Assembly (NCBI RefSeq): GCF_009765835.1 | Contig: NZ_LMUS01000001.1 | Span: 1,230,198 to 1,294,197, forward strand | DNA length: 64,000 nucleotides | From: Granulicella sp. L56 | GTDB taxonomy: Bacteria; Acidobacteriota; Terriglobia; Terriglobales; Acidobacteriaceae | Direction of reading: 5' to 3' | Part shown: positions 34,002 through 42,385 of the stretch, piece by piece | How positions within the stretch are numbered: position 1 is the first letter of the stretch | How the letters are laid out: every line of letters begins with the position of its first letter | Notes under the pieces: generated by a model | Told to the model about the DNA's origin: nothing | The model's database searches: none | What the model saw: only the letters and a program-made list of their open reading frames with translations | Position numbers and translations under genes: made by a program

Positions 34002-35627
34002 ATGCTGGTGGCTCCGCATGGCTTTGGGCACTATTGGAAGACGCACTACGCCGACAAGACGTTCGAACACCTGTACCGGTGGAACACGTTCGATACGTGC
34101 ATGTTGATTCCCTACTTCATCGTGATGGTGATCCTGGCGTTCTACGGCATTCACCGATATCAGTTGGTCTGGCTCTATTACAAGAACAAGAAGAACGCTG
34201 CGAAATGGGATGAGCCGCCGCGGTGGTTTGACGAAAGCGAGCTGCCGTTTATCACGGTGCAGTTGCCGATCTTCAATGAACAGTTCGTGATCGACCGGCT
34301 GTTCGAGGCGGTGTGCCAGCTCGACTATCCGCGCGACCGGTTTGAAATTCAGGTGCTGGACGACTCCACCGACGAGACCCAGGCCGTAGCACGTGAGATG
34401 GTGGAGCGGTATGCGTCCGGCGCGATGGGGATGCCGCCGCAGCCGATTGTGTATCTGCACCGGACGAACCGGCATGGATATAAGGCCGGGGCGCTGGATA
34501 AGGGACTGGATGTTGCCAGAGGCGAGCTGATTGCGATCTTCGACGCGGACTTTGTGCCTCCGCCGCAGTGGATCAGGCAGGTGGTGCATCATTTTTCTGA
34601 GCCGGGGATCGGCATGGTGCAGACGCGCTGGACGCACCTGAACCGGAACTACAGCTTTCTGACGCAGGTCGAGGCCATTTTGCTGGACGGGCACTTTGTG
34701 CTGGAGCATGGCGGGCGCAGCCGCGCCGGGGTGTTCTTCAACTTCAACGGCACGGCAGGCATGTGGCGGCGGCAGACGATCGGCGAGGCAGGCGGATGGC
34801 AGCACGACACGCTGACCGAAGACACCGACCTGAGCTACCGGGCGCAGCTCGTCGGATGGAAGTTCAAGTATTTGCAGGATGTGGAGTGTCCTGCCGAGCT
34901 GCCGATTGAGATGACCGCCTTCAAGACGCAGCAGGCGCGCTGGGCGAAGGGTCTGATTCAGACGGCGAAGAAGATTTTGCCGCAGGTGATGAAGAGCGAT
35001 GCGCCGTGGCACACGAAGCTCGAGGCGTGGTATCACCTGACGGCGAACATCAGCTATCCGCTGATGATTGTGCTAAGCGTCTTGCTAATGCCGGCGATGA
35101 TTATTCGAAGCTGGCAGGGCTATCTGCAGATGCTGCTGATCGACTTTCCGCTGTTCATGGCAAGCACTATGTCGGTCTCGACGTTCTATCTGGTGAGCCA
35201 GAAGGAGCTGTTTCCCAAGATCTGGTACAAGAGGGTCTTCTATGTGCCGTTTCTGCTGGCGCTGGGCGGCATCGGGCTGACGATTACCAACACCAAGGCC
35301 GTGATGGAGGCGCTGTTCGGGGTGAAGAGCGCTTTTGCCCGCACGCCAAAGTATAAGGTGCTCAAAAAGGGCGAGAAGTCGCAGGCCAAGGTCTACAGGA
35401 AGCGGCTGGGAATTGTGCCGTGGATCGAGCTGGCGCTGGGAGCCTACTTTGCCTGGACGGTCTGGTATGCGGTGTCTACCGAGAACTTCTTCACCGTGCC
35501 GTTTCTGCTGCTGTTCGTGTTCGGGTACTGGTATACCGGGTTGCTGAGCCTGCTGCAGGGCCGGTTTGAACGCAGCGGCAATGCCGGGCAGGAACTGCAC
35601 GAGAAGCCCTATCCGATTGGGATTTGA
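34002..35627 (+). CDS. Processive family 2 glycosyltransferase, cellulose-synthase-like
   Basis: A 541-residue integral membrane glycosyltransferase. One membrane helix lies near residues 35-60 and four or five are in the C-terminal 200 residues. The catalytic domain shows FITVQLPIFNE, LDDSTDETQ, the sugar-nucleotide DxD in IFDADFVPPP, the acceptor-region TEDTDLSYRAQ and QxxRW in QQARWAKGL. This motif set marks a processive beta-glycan synthase (cellulose- or mannan-synthase-like); there is no PilZ domain. The sugar is not determined; a GDP-mannose pair is encoded at the window start. The frame stays open upstream of ATG 34002 to 33963 (CTG), so the N-terminus could be longer. Confidence 0.9.
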   Translation: MLVAPHGFGHYWKTHYADKTFEHLYRWNTFDTCMLIPYFIVMVILAFYGIHRYQLVWLYYKNKKNAAKWDEPPRWFDESELPFITVQLPIFNEQFVIDRLFEAVCQLDYPRDRFEIQVLDDSTDETQAVAREMVERYASGAMGMPPQPIVYLHRTNRHGYKAGALDKGLDVARGELIAIFDADFVPPPQWIRQVVHHFSEPGIGMVQTRWTHLNRNYSFLTQVEAILLDGHFVLEHGGRSRAGVFFNFNGTAGMWRRQTIGEAGGWQHDTLTEDTDLSYRAQLVGWKFKYLQDVECPAELPIEMTAFKTQQARWAKGLIQTAKKILPQVMKSDAPWHTKLEAWYHLTANISYPLMIVLSVLLMPAMIIRSWQGYLQMLLIDFPLFMASTMSVSTFYLVSQKELFPKIWYKRVFYVPFLLALGGIGLTITNTKAVMEALFGVKSAFARTPKYKVLKKGEKSQAKVYRKRLGIVPWIELALGAYFAWTVWYAVSTENFFTVPFLLLFVFGYWYTGLLSLLQGRFERSGNAGQELHEKPYPIGI

Positions 35628-35660
35628 GGATGCTTTGGAGCCGCGGTCGAGCCTCAGAGG

Positions 35661-35722
35661 ACAGGCAACAGCAACGGAAAATTACGGGGGGCTTCGGGGC
35701 TTCGCTACGCTCAGAATGACAA
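35661..35722 (+). repeat. Dispersed intergenic repeat, copy B
   Basis: Begins ACAGGCAACAGCAACGGAAA, passes GGGGCTTCGCTACGCTC and ends AGAATGACAA. Its left end matches copy A (12487-12550, minus strand) and both ends match copy C (24377-24443). It lies in the gap after the glycosyltransferase gene. Confidence 0.6.
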
Positions 35723-35916
35723 TGCCCTTGATCGCATCTCTGAACCGTTCTCAATCACATCTGTAACCTGTTTTAAGGGACCTCTGATTAAGTCTGTGTT
35801 TTGAAGGGGCGGGACTTTAGTGCTGCCGTAAATGCAATCAAATCAACCCGGCTTTAACCGCTGAGGGAATGCTTCGTACCTTAATCAGACCTTCCCTAAA
35901 TCTTGTACGGAGATAC
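35723..35916. other. Remaining intergenic DNA between the glycosyltransferase repeat and the OMP terminator
   Basis: The full gap 35628-35967 is 340 bp; apart from repeat copy B and the terminator at 35917 I see no gene or RNA in it. It contains an A/T-leaning stretch with TGTAACCTGTTTTAAGGG and no clear promoter. Confidence 0.5.
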
Positions 35917-35947
35917 AGAAAGGCCCGGCGAATTGCCGGGCCTTTCT
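35917..35947 (-). terminator. Terminator of the beta-barrel protein gene
   Basis: AGAAAGGCCCGGC and GCCGGGCCTTTCT form a perfect 13-bp stem with loop GAATT. It ends 21 nt past the stop of the outer-membrane protein gene on the minus strand. The A/T-rich ends of the stem supply a T-run (CCTTTCTGT) on the minus strand. Confidence 0.8.
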
Positions 35948-35967
35948 ACATTCGGTCCATCCGCCAG

Positions 35968-36972
35968 TTAGAAACGAATACCGAAGGTGACAGGGATATA
36001 AGTCGTCCGCGCGCTGGCTTGGGGGAAGGCGTTGAAGTAGCTGGTTTGTCCGCTGACGTCGTAAGGACGTGGTTTATTGTCGGTCCAGACATAGCGTGCC
36101 TCGCCGTAGAGGCGTGTGCCGGACCAGCGGGAGAGCTTATAGGTAAATCCGAAGCCGCCGTTCACGCCAAAGGCATTGCTGTTATACGTGTCGATGGGCT
36201 GGTTCGCCTGGTAGGTATAGCAGCCATAGTAAGGATCGCAATATTCGCCGATGGCCGGAGTCGTGAAGACTGTCGCTTTATGGTAGAAGCCGATGCCGCC
36301 AGTGACGTAGGCTCCCCAGGTATCAGAGGTGTAGTAGTTGACGATGGGATCGAGCGAAAACGACCAGTCGTGAATGTAGCCGTTGAGCTGAGTAAGAGAT
36401 CCGCCAGTGGTGGGATCCTGCGCGCCGAGATCGTTGTAGAGGGCGAGCTGGCTGTTGAGAGTGTGGGTCTGGATGCCCAGCTTGTCGTAGTCAAACTGGA
36501 GCAGAACGCCAAGGGTCTTGTTGAAATTACGGCCGCCGCCGACCTGGAACTTCCAGCCGGGAGAGGCGTAGTTGTGCGTGCCGCCGCTGGGCAGAATAAA
36601 GCCGCCGCCGACCATGAAGGTGTACTTGTTGGAGCCGTCGGGATTGGTGTGGCTATCGGTGTAGTTGGGGCGGCGATAGCGGCGACGCGGCGGAGGCTGG
36701 AGGGCAGCGGCGGTGCTCATGTCGAAGCTTTCAATCGGCGCAGCCGTGTCGGAATCCGACGAGCTGGAACTGGAACTCGACGAGGCGAGATCGAGCGGCG
36801 CTATTAGGCTGGCCTGAAGATTGAGTGCAGGCTGTGCCGGTGCGGCTGCGATGGCCGGCTGCTGGGCCTGGAGGCCGAGCGTAGCTGCGGCGGTGAAGAC
36901 GCCGAGGGCCGCGGTGCGAAGAAGGAGGGTGGAAAGGTGATTTTTACTGCTCCTGCTGATCGTCGTCTGCAT
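35968..36972 (-). CDS. Predicted outer-membrane beta-barrel protein
   Basis: A protein of about 334 residues. An N-terminal signal (LLLRTAALGVFTAAATLGLQAQ) is followed by an Ala/Gln-rich linker with a run of nine serines, a Pro/Arg-rich patch (PPPRRRYRRPNY) and then alternating hydrophobic/aromatic strands (KYTFMVGGGFILPSGG, VLLQFDYDKLG, WGAYVTGGIGFYHK, FGVNGGFGFTYKLSRWSG) ending in phenylalanine (VTFGIRF), as expected for BAM-inserted barrels. Four cysteines occur in one loop (EYCDPYYGCYTY holds two). I cannot name a family. ATG 36972 is chosen (GGGAG upstream); the longer frame starts with TTG. Confidence 0.75.
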   Translation of the reverse strand: MQTTISRSSKNHLSTLLLRTAALGVFTAAATLGLQAQQPAIAAAPAQPALNLQASLIAPLDLASSSSSSSSSDSDTAAPIESFDMSTAAALQPPPRRRYRRPNYTDSHTNPDGSNKYTFMVGGGFILPSGGTHNYASPGWKFQVGGGRNFNKTLGVLLQFDYDKLGIQTHTLNSQLALYNDLGAQDPTTGGSLTQLNGYIHDWSFSLDPIVNYYTSDTWGAYVTGGIGFYHKATVFTTPAIGEYCDPYYGCYTYQANQPIDTYNSNAFGVNGGFGFTYKLSRWSGTRLYGEARYVWTDNKPRPYDVSGQTSYFNAFPQASARTTYIPVTFGIRF

Positions 36973-37100
36973 CTTTAAGGCTCCCTTAGTTCTGCGAATG
37001 CTGATGGTTCTGCGAGTTCTTTGTAAATACTTCAACCCGGCTGATGTGCGCTTGTTGTGTAGGACGCTTAAAAATTGGTTTTGGATGAAAAAAGATGGAT

Positions 37101-37130
37101 ACGGGCATCCCGTTAGTACAGGATGCCCGT
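37101..37130 (-). terminator. Rho-independent terminator of the RNase E/G gene
   Basis: ACGGGCATCC and GGATGCCCGT pair perfectly over 10 bp with a 10-nt loop, 24 nt beyond the stop. On the minus strand ATCCATCTTTTTTC follows, giving a six-T run. Confidence 0.85.
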
Positions 37131-37153
37131 AGATTTAGGTCCGGCCAAGCGCT

Positions 37154-40100
37154 TTAGTGGATATCGAACTGCTCGGGGTGAAGGCTGGGGTCGGATTTGA
37201 CGAGGATGGTCTTGCCGGCCATCTCTTCCATCTCCTGCAACCATTTCGTTGAAGATTTAAGCTGCTTGACGACATCGGGGTGGACGCGGAGCATGATGTC
37301 GCCGCGGTCGAGGTGCTTCTGCATCTTGCGCATCTCGACGTAGATGTCGTTGCAGACAGTGACCGGCGATTTGACCATGCCGGTGCCCACGCAGACGTTG
37401 CAGGTGGTCGAAAGCGTGCGTTCGAGCGACTGCTTGACCCGCTTGCGGGTGATGGCGACCAGGCCGAAGTCGTTGAATTGAAGCACCTTCGACGGGGCGC
37501 GGTCGCTCTTGAGCTCTTCTTCGAGGGCGGCCATGACCTTGTTGCGGTTCTTGCGTTCGTCCATGTCGATGAAGTCGATGATGATGATGCCGCCAAGGTC
37601 GCGCAGACGAATCTGGCGGACGATCTCGGGAATGGCGTCGAGGTTGGTCTTGACGATGGTGTCTTCGAGGCGAGCGGTCTTGCCGACGAACTTGCCGGTG
37701 TTGATGTCGATCGCGACCAGGGCTTCGGTCTGGTTGATGACGATCGAGCCGCCAGACTTGAGCCAGACCTTCGAGCGAAGGGCCTTGTTGATCTCTTCGG
37801 TGATGCCGAACTGCTCGAAGAGTGGGGTCTCCTTGGTGTAGAGCTTGACGCGCCGGATGAGCGACGGTTGGAAGCGCTGCAGGAAGCGCAGGACGCGCTC
37901 GTACTCGGTCTCGGTGTCGACCCAGATGGCGGAGAAGTTGTCGGTGACCTGGTCGCGAAGGATGCGCTCGACGAGATTCAGATCGTGGTAGATGAGGGCT
38001 GGGGACTTCGACGACTCGGAGCGCTGCTTGATGTCGGCCCAGAGATTAAGCAGGAAGCGAAGGTCGCTGCGGAGCTCTTCTTCGCTGGCACCCGATGCGG
38101 CGGTGCGAACAATGAAGCCGCCAGAGGCCTCGCCCTTTTCACTGAGGAGAATTTCTTTCAGGCGGCGACGCTCGCCGTCGGACTCGATCTTGCGCGAGAC
38201 GCCGGTGTGGTTGACGGTCGGCATGAAGACCAGGAAGCGGCCGGGGAGGGCGATGTGCGAGGTAATGCGCGCGCCCTTCTTGGCGATGGGCTCCTTGGCG
38301 ATCTGGACGAGGACTTCCTGGCCCGGCTTCAGCAGTTCGCTGATGGCGGGAAGGTTGGTCGTCTGCATGGAGTTGCGCCCTCCGCGCCGGTCGCGGCCTC
38401 CTCCGCTGCGTTCACGGTCACCTGCGCCGCCGGTATAGCGGGGACGGTCGCCACGGCCGCGTTCACCACGGCGGCCGTCGCGGCGGCCACCATCGCGGCG
38501 GCTGCTCTTGCGCTCGCCGTCGCGGGGACGCTCGGAGCCCGGGGTCGCCGCCTGCGAGTGTTCAGAACCATTCGCGGAGGGCTCGCCGTCTTCGTTGGCC
38601 TCTTGGTGAAGGTCTTCGTCTTCCGACTCATCTTCAGAATCAGAATCGGAGTCTTCGAGGTCCTCTTCGTATTCGTGGGTGCCGTCGTCGAAGGAGTCCT
38701 CTTCTTCGAGGTCGTCTTCCTCGTCAACCTCGTCAACGCTGTTGCCGGAGTTGGTGATCTCGTCGATGGACATCTCGCGGATCATGGTGCCGAGGTCGGC
38801 CGCGCCTTCCAGGGTCTCCTCTTCGCCGAAGTCATCGATCTCTTCGAACGAGCTGGCCTGAAGGGTGGTTGCGTAGTCCTCGTCTTCGATGACCTCTTCT
38901 TCGAGTTCGCCTGCGCCGGGAGCGAAGTGATGATGAGCCGGCTCAATGCCGTCTTCGACGACGTTCTCGACATGATTGGCGATGACAGTTTCATGCTGTA
39001 GCGGAGAGGCCGGTTCGATAGCCTGCTCGGGCGTGAAGGCCGCGACCGGAGCTTCGGTCTCCATCTCGCCGGTGGCGTGGATGGCGGTGATCTCATGGGC
39101 TGCGGGTTCTTCCGCGGGCTCGGCGATCTGTTCGGTGGTCTCTTTTACAGGCTCTTCAATGACCGGCGCGCTCTGGCGGAACTCGCTGGGAGCGACCGGA
39201 TCGACGCGATAGGAGGCGGAGGCCTCGGTGGGCTCGTACTCGGTTGGAACGGCTGCATGGGCCGGTGCGGCTGCGGACTGCTCGACAGGCTCGGCCTCTG
39301 CGGCTGCGGGCGCTACGGCTTGCGGCTCGACGTGGGGTTCAATGTGATCGTTGCGAAGGCTGGCCTGAGAGTCGACGCGATGTTCAGCGCGCGGCTCCTG
39401 GCGCGATTCACGCGATTCTGAGCGGCGGTGACGGGAGAGTGTCTCGCCGGGGAGCGTCGCTCCGCCATCCCAGCCGGTAGGAACCTCGTAGCCAGGAGAG
39501 GATGCAAGGATAATGGTCGGTTCGGCGGCCTTGGCTGTCTCAGGCTGCTCGCCGTCTTTACGGTACTTCGAAAGCGATTCACCGGGGAGCACGATTGGCT
39601 CGGGTGCGGAGCCATCCGCGGCTGCTGCTGACTCGTTGTGAGTGTCGTCTACACCGTAGAGAGAGGTGCGGGGAGCGAAGCCGCGAGGGGCACGGCCCTG
39701 GCCACGGTCACGTCCGCCACGGTCATTGCGGCCTCCGCGGTCGTTACGACCGCCACGGGCTCCACGATCTCCCCGCTCGTTGCGGCTATTGCGGTCGCCG
39801 CGGTCGGTGTTCTCCTGTGTGGATTCTGGCTCGGGATAAGCGGCAGGAATTGGGGCGGAGTTGCGGGGAGCGGCCTGTTCGGCTGCGCCTTCGAGGTCGA
39901 GGTTGGAGTCGTACTCGCTCTCGCCCTGCTCCTCTGAATTGGGAGCGGCGAACTCTGGTTGTGCATCCGCGTTGACGGGCTGTGCGGCGGCGTCACGCTG
40001 ACCGGGGCGGCCACGGCGGCGGCCACGACGGCCACGCCAGCGGCGGCTTCCATCGGCACCGGGAGCGCCTTCGCCGATCTCACCGTCGTCGCGAGGTTCA

Positions 40101-40636
40101 GCAGACAGGGTGTCCGGATGCGGGCCGAAGTCGCTCTCCTGGTCGAGGTCCATGGGGGCCTCTGCGTTTTCTGCGGGCGAAGTATTTTCCGGGCTGGGCT
40201 GGCGGTCGCGATTGCCTCGGCGGCGATCGTTGCGGCCACGGCCACGGTCGCGGCCTCCACGCTCGGAGCGGTTGCCGGACTCCTCAGAGGAAGCGGCGGG
40301 AGCGGCAGGGGTGCCCTCAAGAATGACGGGCGTCTCGCGGTTGCCGCCGCGGCGGTTGTCGCTGCGGGAGTGGTCGCCGCTGGTGTCGAAGTCGGCGGAG
40401 TCGCCTGCTTCTTCCATGAAGTCGGTGATGTAAAGGAAGGCGTCGCGCTCGAGGCCGATGTCCACAAAGCTGGACTGCATGCCCGGCAGGACGCGGGTGA
40501 CGCGTCCGTTGTAGATGGAACCGGCGAGGGTGTACTCGTTCTCGCGCTCGTAATAGATTTCGGTGAGGTCGTCGTTTTCGACGATGGCGAGCCGCGTCTC
40601 GTGCGGCGTGCTGGATATATAAATTTCTTTCGACAT
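37154..40636 (-). CDS. rng: Ribonuclease E/G family protein with a giant insertion in the S1 domain
   Basis: A 1160-residue Rne/Rng endoribonuclease. Residues 1-77 are the start of the catalytic half and S1 domain (EIYISSTPHETRLAI, SIYNGRVTRVLPGMQSSFVDIG, DAFLYITDF). The S1 domain resumes near residue 757 (ISELLKPGQEVLVQIAKEPI, ALPGRFLVFMP). The catalytic metal ligands are in VAIDINTGKF and IIIIDFIDMDERKNR, and the Zn-link in TTCNVCVGTG. The roughly 680 inserted residues are low-complexity: Arg/Gly-rich at both ends (GGRNDRGGRNDRGG, RRDGGRRDGRRGERGRGDR) and acidic in the middle (EVDEEDDLEEEDS). In E. coli RNase E such disorder is at the C-terminus, not inside S1. It is the last gene after rodA. 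Confidence 0.92.
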   Translation of the reverse strand: MSKEIYISSTPHETRLAIVENDDLTEIYYERENEYTLAGSIYNGRVTRVLPGMQSSFVDIGLERDAFLYITDFMEEAGDSADFDTSGDHSRSDNRRGGNRETPVILEGTPAAPAASSEESGNRSERGGRDRGRGRNDRRRGNRDRQPSPENTSPAENAEAPMDLDQESDFGPHPDTLSAEPRDDGEIGEGAPGADGSRRWRGRRGRRRGRPGQRDAAAQPVNADAQPEFAAPNSEEQGESEYDSNLDLEGAAEQAAPRNSAPIPAAYPEPESTQENTDRGDRNSRNERGDRGARGGRNDRGGRNDRGGRDRGQGRAPRGFAPRTSLYGVDDTHNESAAAADGSAPEPIVLPGESLSKYRKDGEQPETAKAAEPTIILASSPGYEVPTGWDGGATLPGETLSRHRRSESRESRQEPRAEHRVDSQASLRNDHIEPHVEPQAVAPAAAEAEPVEQSAAAPAHAAVPTEYEPTEASASYRVDPVAPSEFRQSAPVIEEPVKETTEQIAEPAEEPAAHEITAIHATGEMETEAPVAAFTPEQAIEPASPLQHETVIANHVENVVEDGIEPAHHHFAPGAGELEEEVIEDEDYATTLQASSFEEIDDFGEEETLEGAADLGTMIREMSIDEITNSGNSVDEVDEEDDLEEEDSFDDGTHEYEEDLEDSDSDSEDESEDEDLHQEANEDGEPSANGSEHSQAATPGSERPRDGERKSSRRDGGRRDGRRGERGRGDRPRYTGGAGDRERSGGGRDRRGGRNSMQTTNLPAISELLKPGQEVLVQIAKEPIAKKGARITSHIALPGRFLVFMPTVNHTGVSRKIESDGERRRLKEILLSEKGEASGGFIVRTAASGASEEELRSDLRFLLNLWADIKQRSESSKSPALIYHDLNLVERILRDQVTDNFSAIWVDTETEYERVLRFLQRFQPSLIRRVKLYTKETPLFEQFGITEEINKALRSKVWLKSGGSIVINQTEALVAIDINTGKFVGKTARLEDTIVKTNLDAIPEIVRQIRLRDLGGIIIIDFIDMDERKNRNKVMAALEEELKSDRAPSKVLQFNDFGLVAITRKRVKQSLERTLSTTCNVCVGTGMVKSPVTVCNDIYVEMRKMQKHLDRGDIMLRVHPDVVKQLKSSTKWLQEMEEMAGKTILVKSDPSLHPEQFDIH

Positions 40637-41220
40637 GCTCTTACTCTTTCTGCCCGCCCTGGTTGAGGCGCGAGCGGCAGACGAGACAGAGAGCGAGATC
40701 GGGAGTGCACCTAAATCTTAGGGGCGGCTCACCGTGGGTGCGGACAGGATGCGGGATGCAGAAGCGCGTGAACGACGATCAAATGCGGGTGCGAGATGCG
40801 TAAACAACTCTGCCGTAACCGCGCTTTCAAACGACGCGGGTGGGGCGGCACGATGGAGATCGATGACACGAGGGGATGCTTCGAACAAAAGCGAACATGC
40901 GGAGTTTGTGACCAAAACAACCTCGAAGCCTGAAGCCTGAGGCGGGGCCGTTTGCCATCCGGATGCAATCATTTCCCTGAAACCTGTCCGGCCAACGGAA
41001 TCGATCGTTCTCTCGCCTGGCCGGCCTTTTCTTCTAAAATTCTCTAAAAAACTTCTAAAAATCCTGTTTCCGCTGCCGGCGCCTTGCGCCAAAGGGAGCG
41101 GGTTGTTTTTCTGCCCGGCATCTGGCCGGACAGGTACTGCCAATAGTATTGCACCAAATCTGCTGCAAGTGCGGAGATGGGTGCTTCTTTGAGTCCGGGA
41201 AATTGTAACCGATTCCCGAA
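40637..41220. other. Long rodA-rng intergenic region
   Basis: 584 bp without a supported gene. It holds three CTAAAA tracts at 41034, 41044 and 41055 (10-11 bp apart) in an A/T-rich island, a small GGCGC-CTT-GCGCC hairpin further on, and CCGGCC-rich blocks. A long leader for the RNase E/G mRNA is plausible, as in E. coli rne. Confidence 0.5.
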
Positions 41221-42321
41221 CTAGTTCACGAACCGGCGCATGCGAATGTTCATGACAATGCCAAGCGCGAGGAAGGTGAACAGAATCGACGATCCGCCAT
41301 AACTCATCAGCGGAAGGGGAATTCCCGTGACCGGCATCAGACCGACGACCATGCCTATATTGACCGCAATCTGAAAGATGATGACGGCGACAACCCCCAT
41401 GACGATGAAGGTGCCGGGCAGGTCTGAAGCTGTTTGAGCGTTCTGAATCAAACGCATCAATATAAGAAAGTATAGCAGCAGCACGCCGAGCGCGCCGATG
41501 AAGCCATGCTCCTCGCAGAAGGCGGCGAAGATGAAGTCGGTGTAAGGAATCGGCAGAAAGTCGCCCTGGGTCTGCGTTCCCTTGTTGGCTCCCTTGCCCC
41601 AGATGCCGCCCGAGCCGACGGCGATCAGCGACTGGCGAATCTGGTAGCCGGAGCCGCGCGGGTCGGTGTCGGGGTTGAGGAAGGCGTTGATGCGGGCCTG
41701 CTGATATGGCTTGAGGTGCTTGCCGCTCTTCCACGCGCCTACACCCAGCAGGGTAACGACGAGCAGGATGATGGCTGCCTGCTTGAAGCGCATCCCGCCG
41801 AGGAAGAGCCCGCAGATCAGGATCGGCAGGTAGGTGAGCGACGTGCCGAGGTCGGGCTGCTTGAGCACCATGAGCATGGGAACGCAGACCATGGCGAAGG
41901 CTTTGGCGATGTCGGTCCAGGTCAATTCCCTGCCCGCGAGGCCCCAGAAGTAGCGGGCGATGGCGACGATCAGGACCAGCTTGACCCACTCGGACGGCTG
42001 GAAGTGGATGCCGCCGGGGAATTTGATCCAGCGGCGTCCGCCGAGCACCTTGGTGCCGAAGGCGAGCACGGCGATCAGCGCCACGATGCTGACGCCGTAA
42101 GCCCAGTGAACGATGTCGATAAGGCGGTGGTAGTCGATCAGCGAGATCAGGAACATGAGCACAAGGCCGGTCGCGAGGAAGCCGATCTGCTTGTGTTCGA
42201 AGCCGTGAAACTTCGTGTGCAGCGTCGCGGAATGAATTTCGAGTACGGAGATGACCGAGAGTACAAGGACAAAGCCGAGCAGGACCCAGTCGAAATCGCG
42301 GAAAGAAGAGAGGCGGCGCAT
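41221..42321 (-). CDS. rodA: Rod-shape SEDS glycosyltransferase RodA
   Basis: A 366-residue SEDS-family membrane protein with about ten helices that polymerises lipid II during cell elongation, in partnership with PBP2 (MrdA). Motifs include DWVLLGFVLVLSVISVLEI, GGRRWIKFPGGIHFQPSEWVKL, LMVLKQPDLGTSLTYLPI, NPDTDPRGSGYQIRQSLIAVGSGG (quoted as one SEDS loop; key Asp in PDTDPRG), FAAFCEEHGFIG and PLPLMSYGGSSIL. It lies downstream of mrdA but is separated from it by the DUF4965 gene, and precedes rng by 584 bp. Confidence 0.96.
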   Translation of the reverse strand: MRRLSSFRDFDWVLLGFVLVLSVISVLEIHSATLHTKFHGFEHKQIGFLATGLVLMFLISLIDYHRLIDIVHWAYGVSIVALIAVLAFGTKVLGGRRWIKFPGGIHFQPSEWVKLVLIVAIARYFWGLAGRELTWTDIAKAFAMVCVPMLMVLKQPDLGTSLTYLPILICGLFLGGMRFKQAAIILLVVTLLGVGAWKSGKHLKPYQQARINAFLNPDTDPRGSGYQIRQSLIAVGSGGIWGKGANKGTQTQGDFLPIPYTDFIFAAFCEEHGFIGALGVLLLYFLILMRLIQNAQTASDLPGTFIVMGVVAVIIFQIAVNIGMVVGLMPVTGIPLPLMSYGGSSILFTFLALGIVMNIRMRRFVN

Positions 42322-42385
42322 GTGCTGGCTACTATCTTAGCCGTACAAATGCGCCGCCGTAATTTTGCATTGATGCTGAATAAGG

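Noticed and set aside
38380..38530. Short repeats within the RNase E/G gene as a CRISPR-like array
   Set aside because: They encode Arg/Gly-rich protein repeats in frame, with no constant spacer length.
37280..39001. 573-codon plus-strand open frame inside the RNase E/G gene
   Set aside because: Antisense to conserved catalytic motifs; the composition (Asp/Glu/Val/Leu runs) mirrors the opposite strand's codon bias.
40718..41989. 423-codon minus-strand frame running from rodA into the rodA-rng gap
   Set aside because: Out of frame with rodA through its conserved region; composition is Arg/His-rich as expected for a shifted frame.
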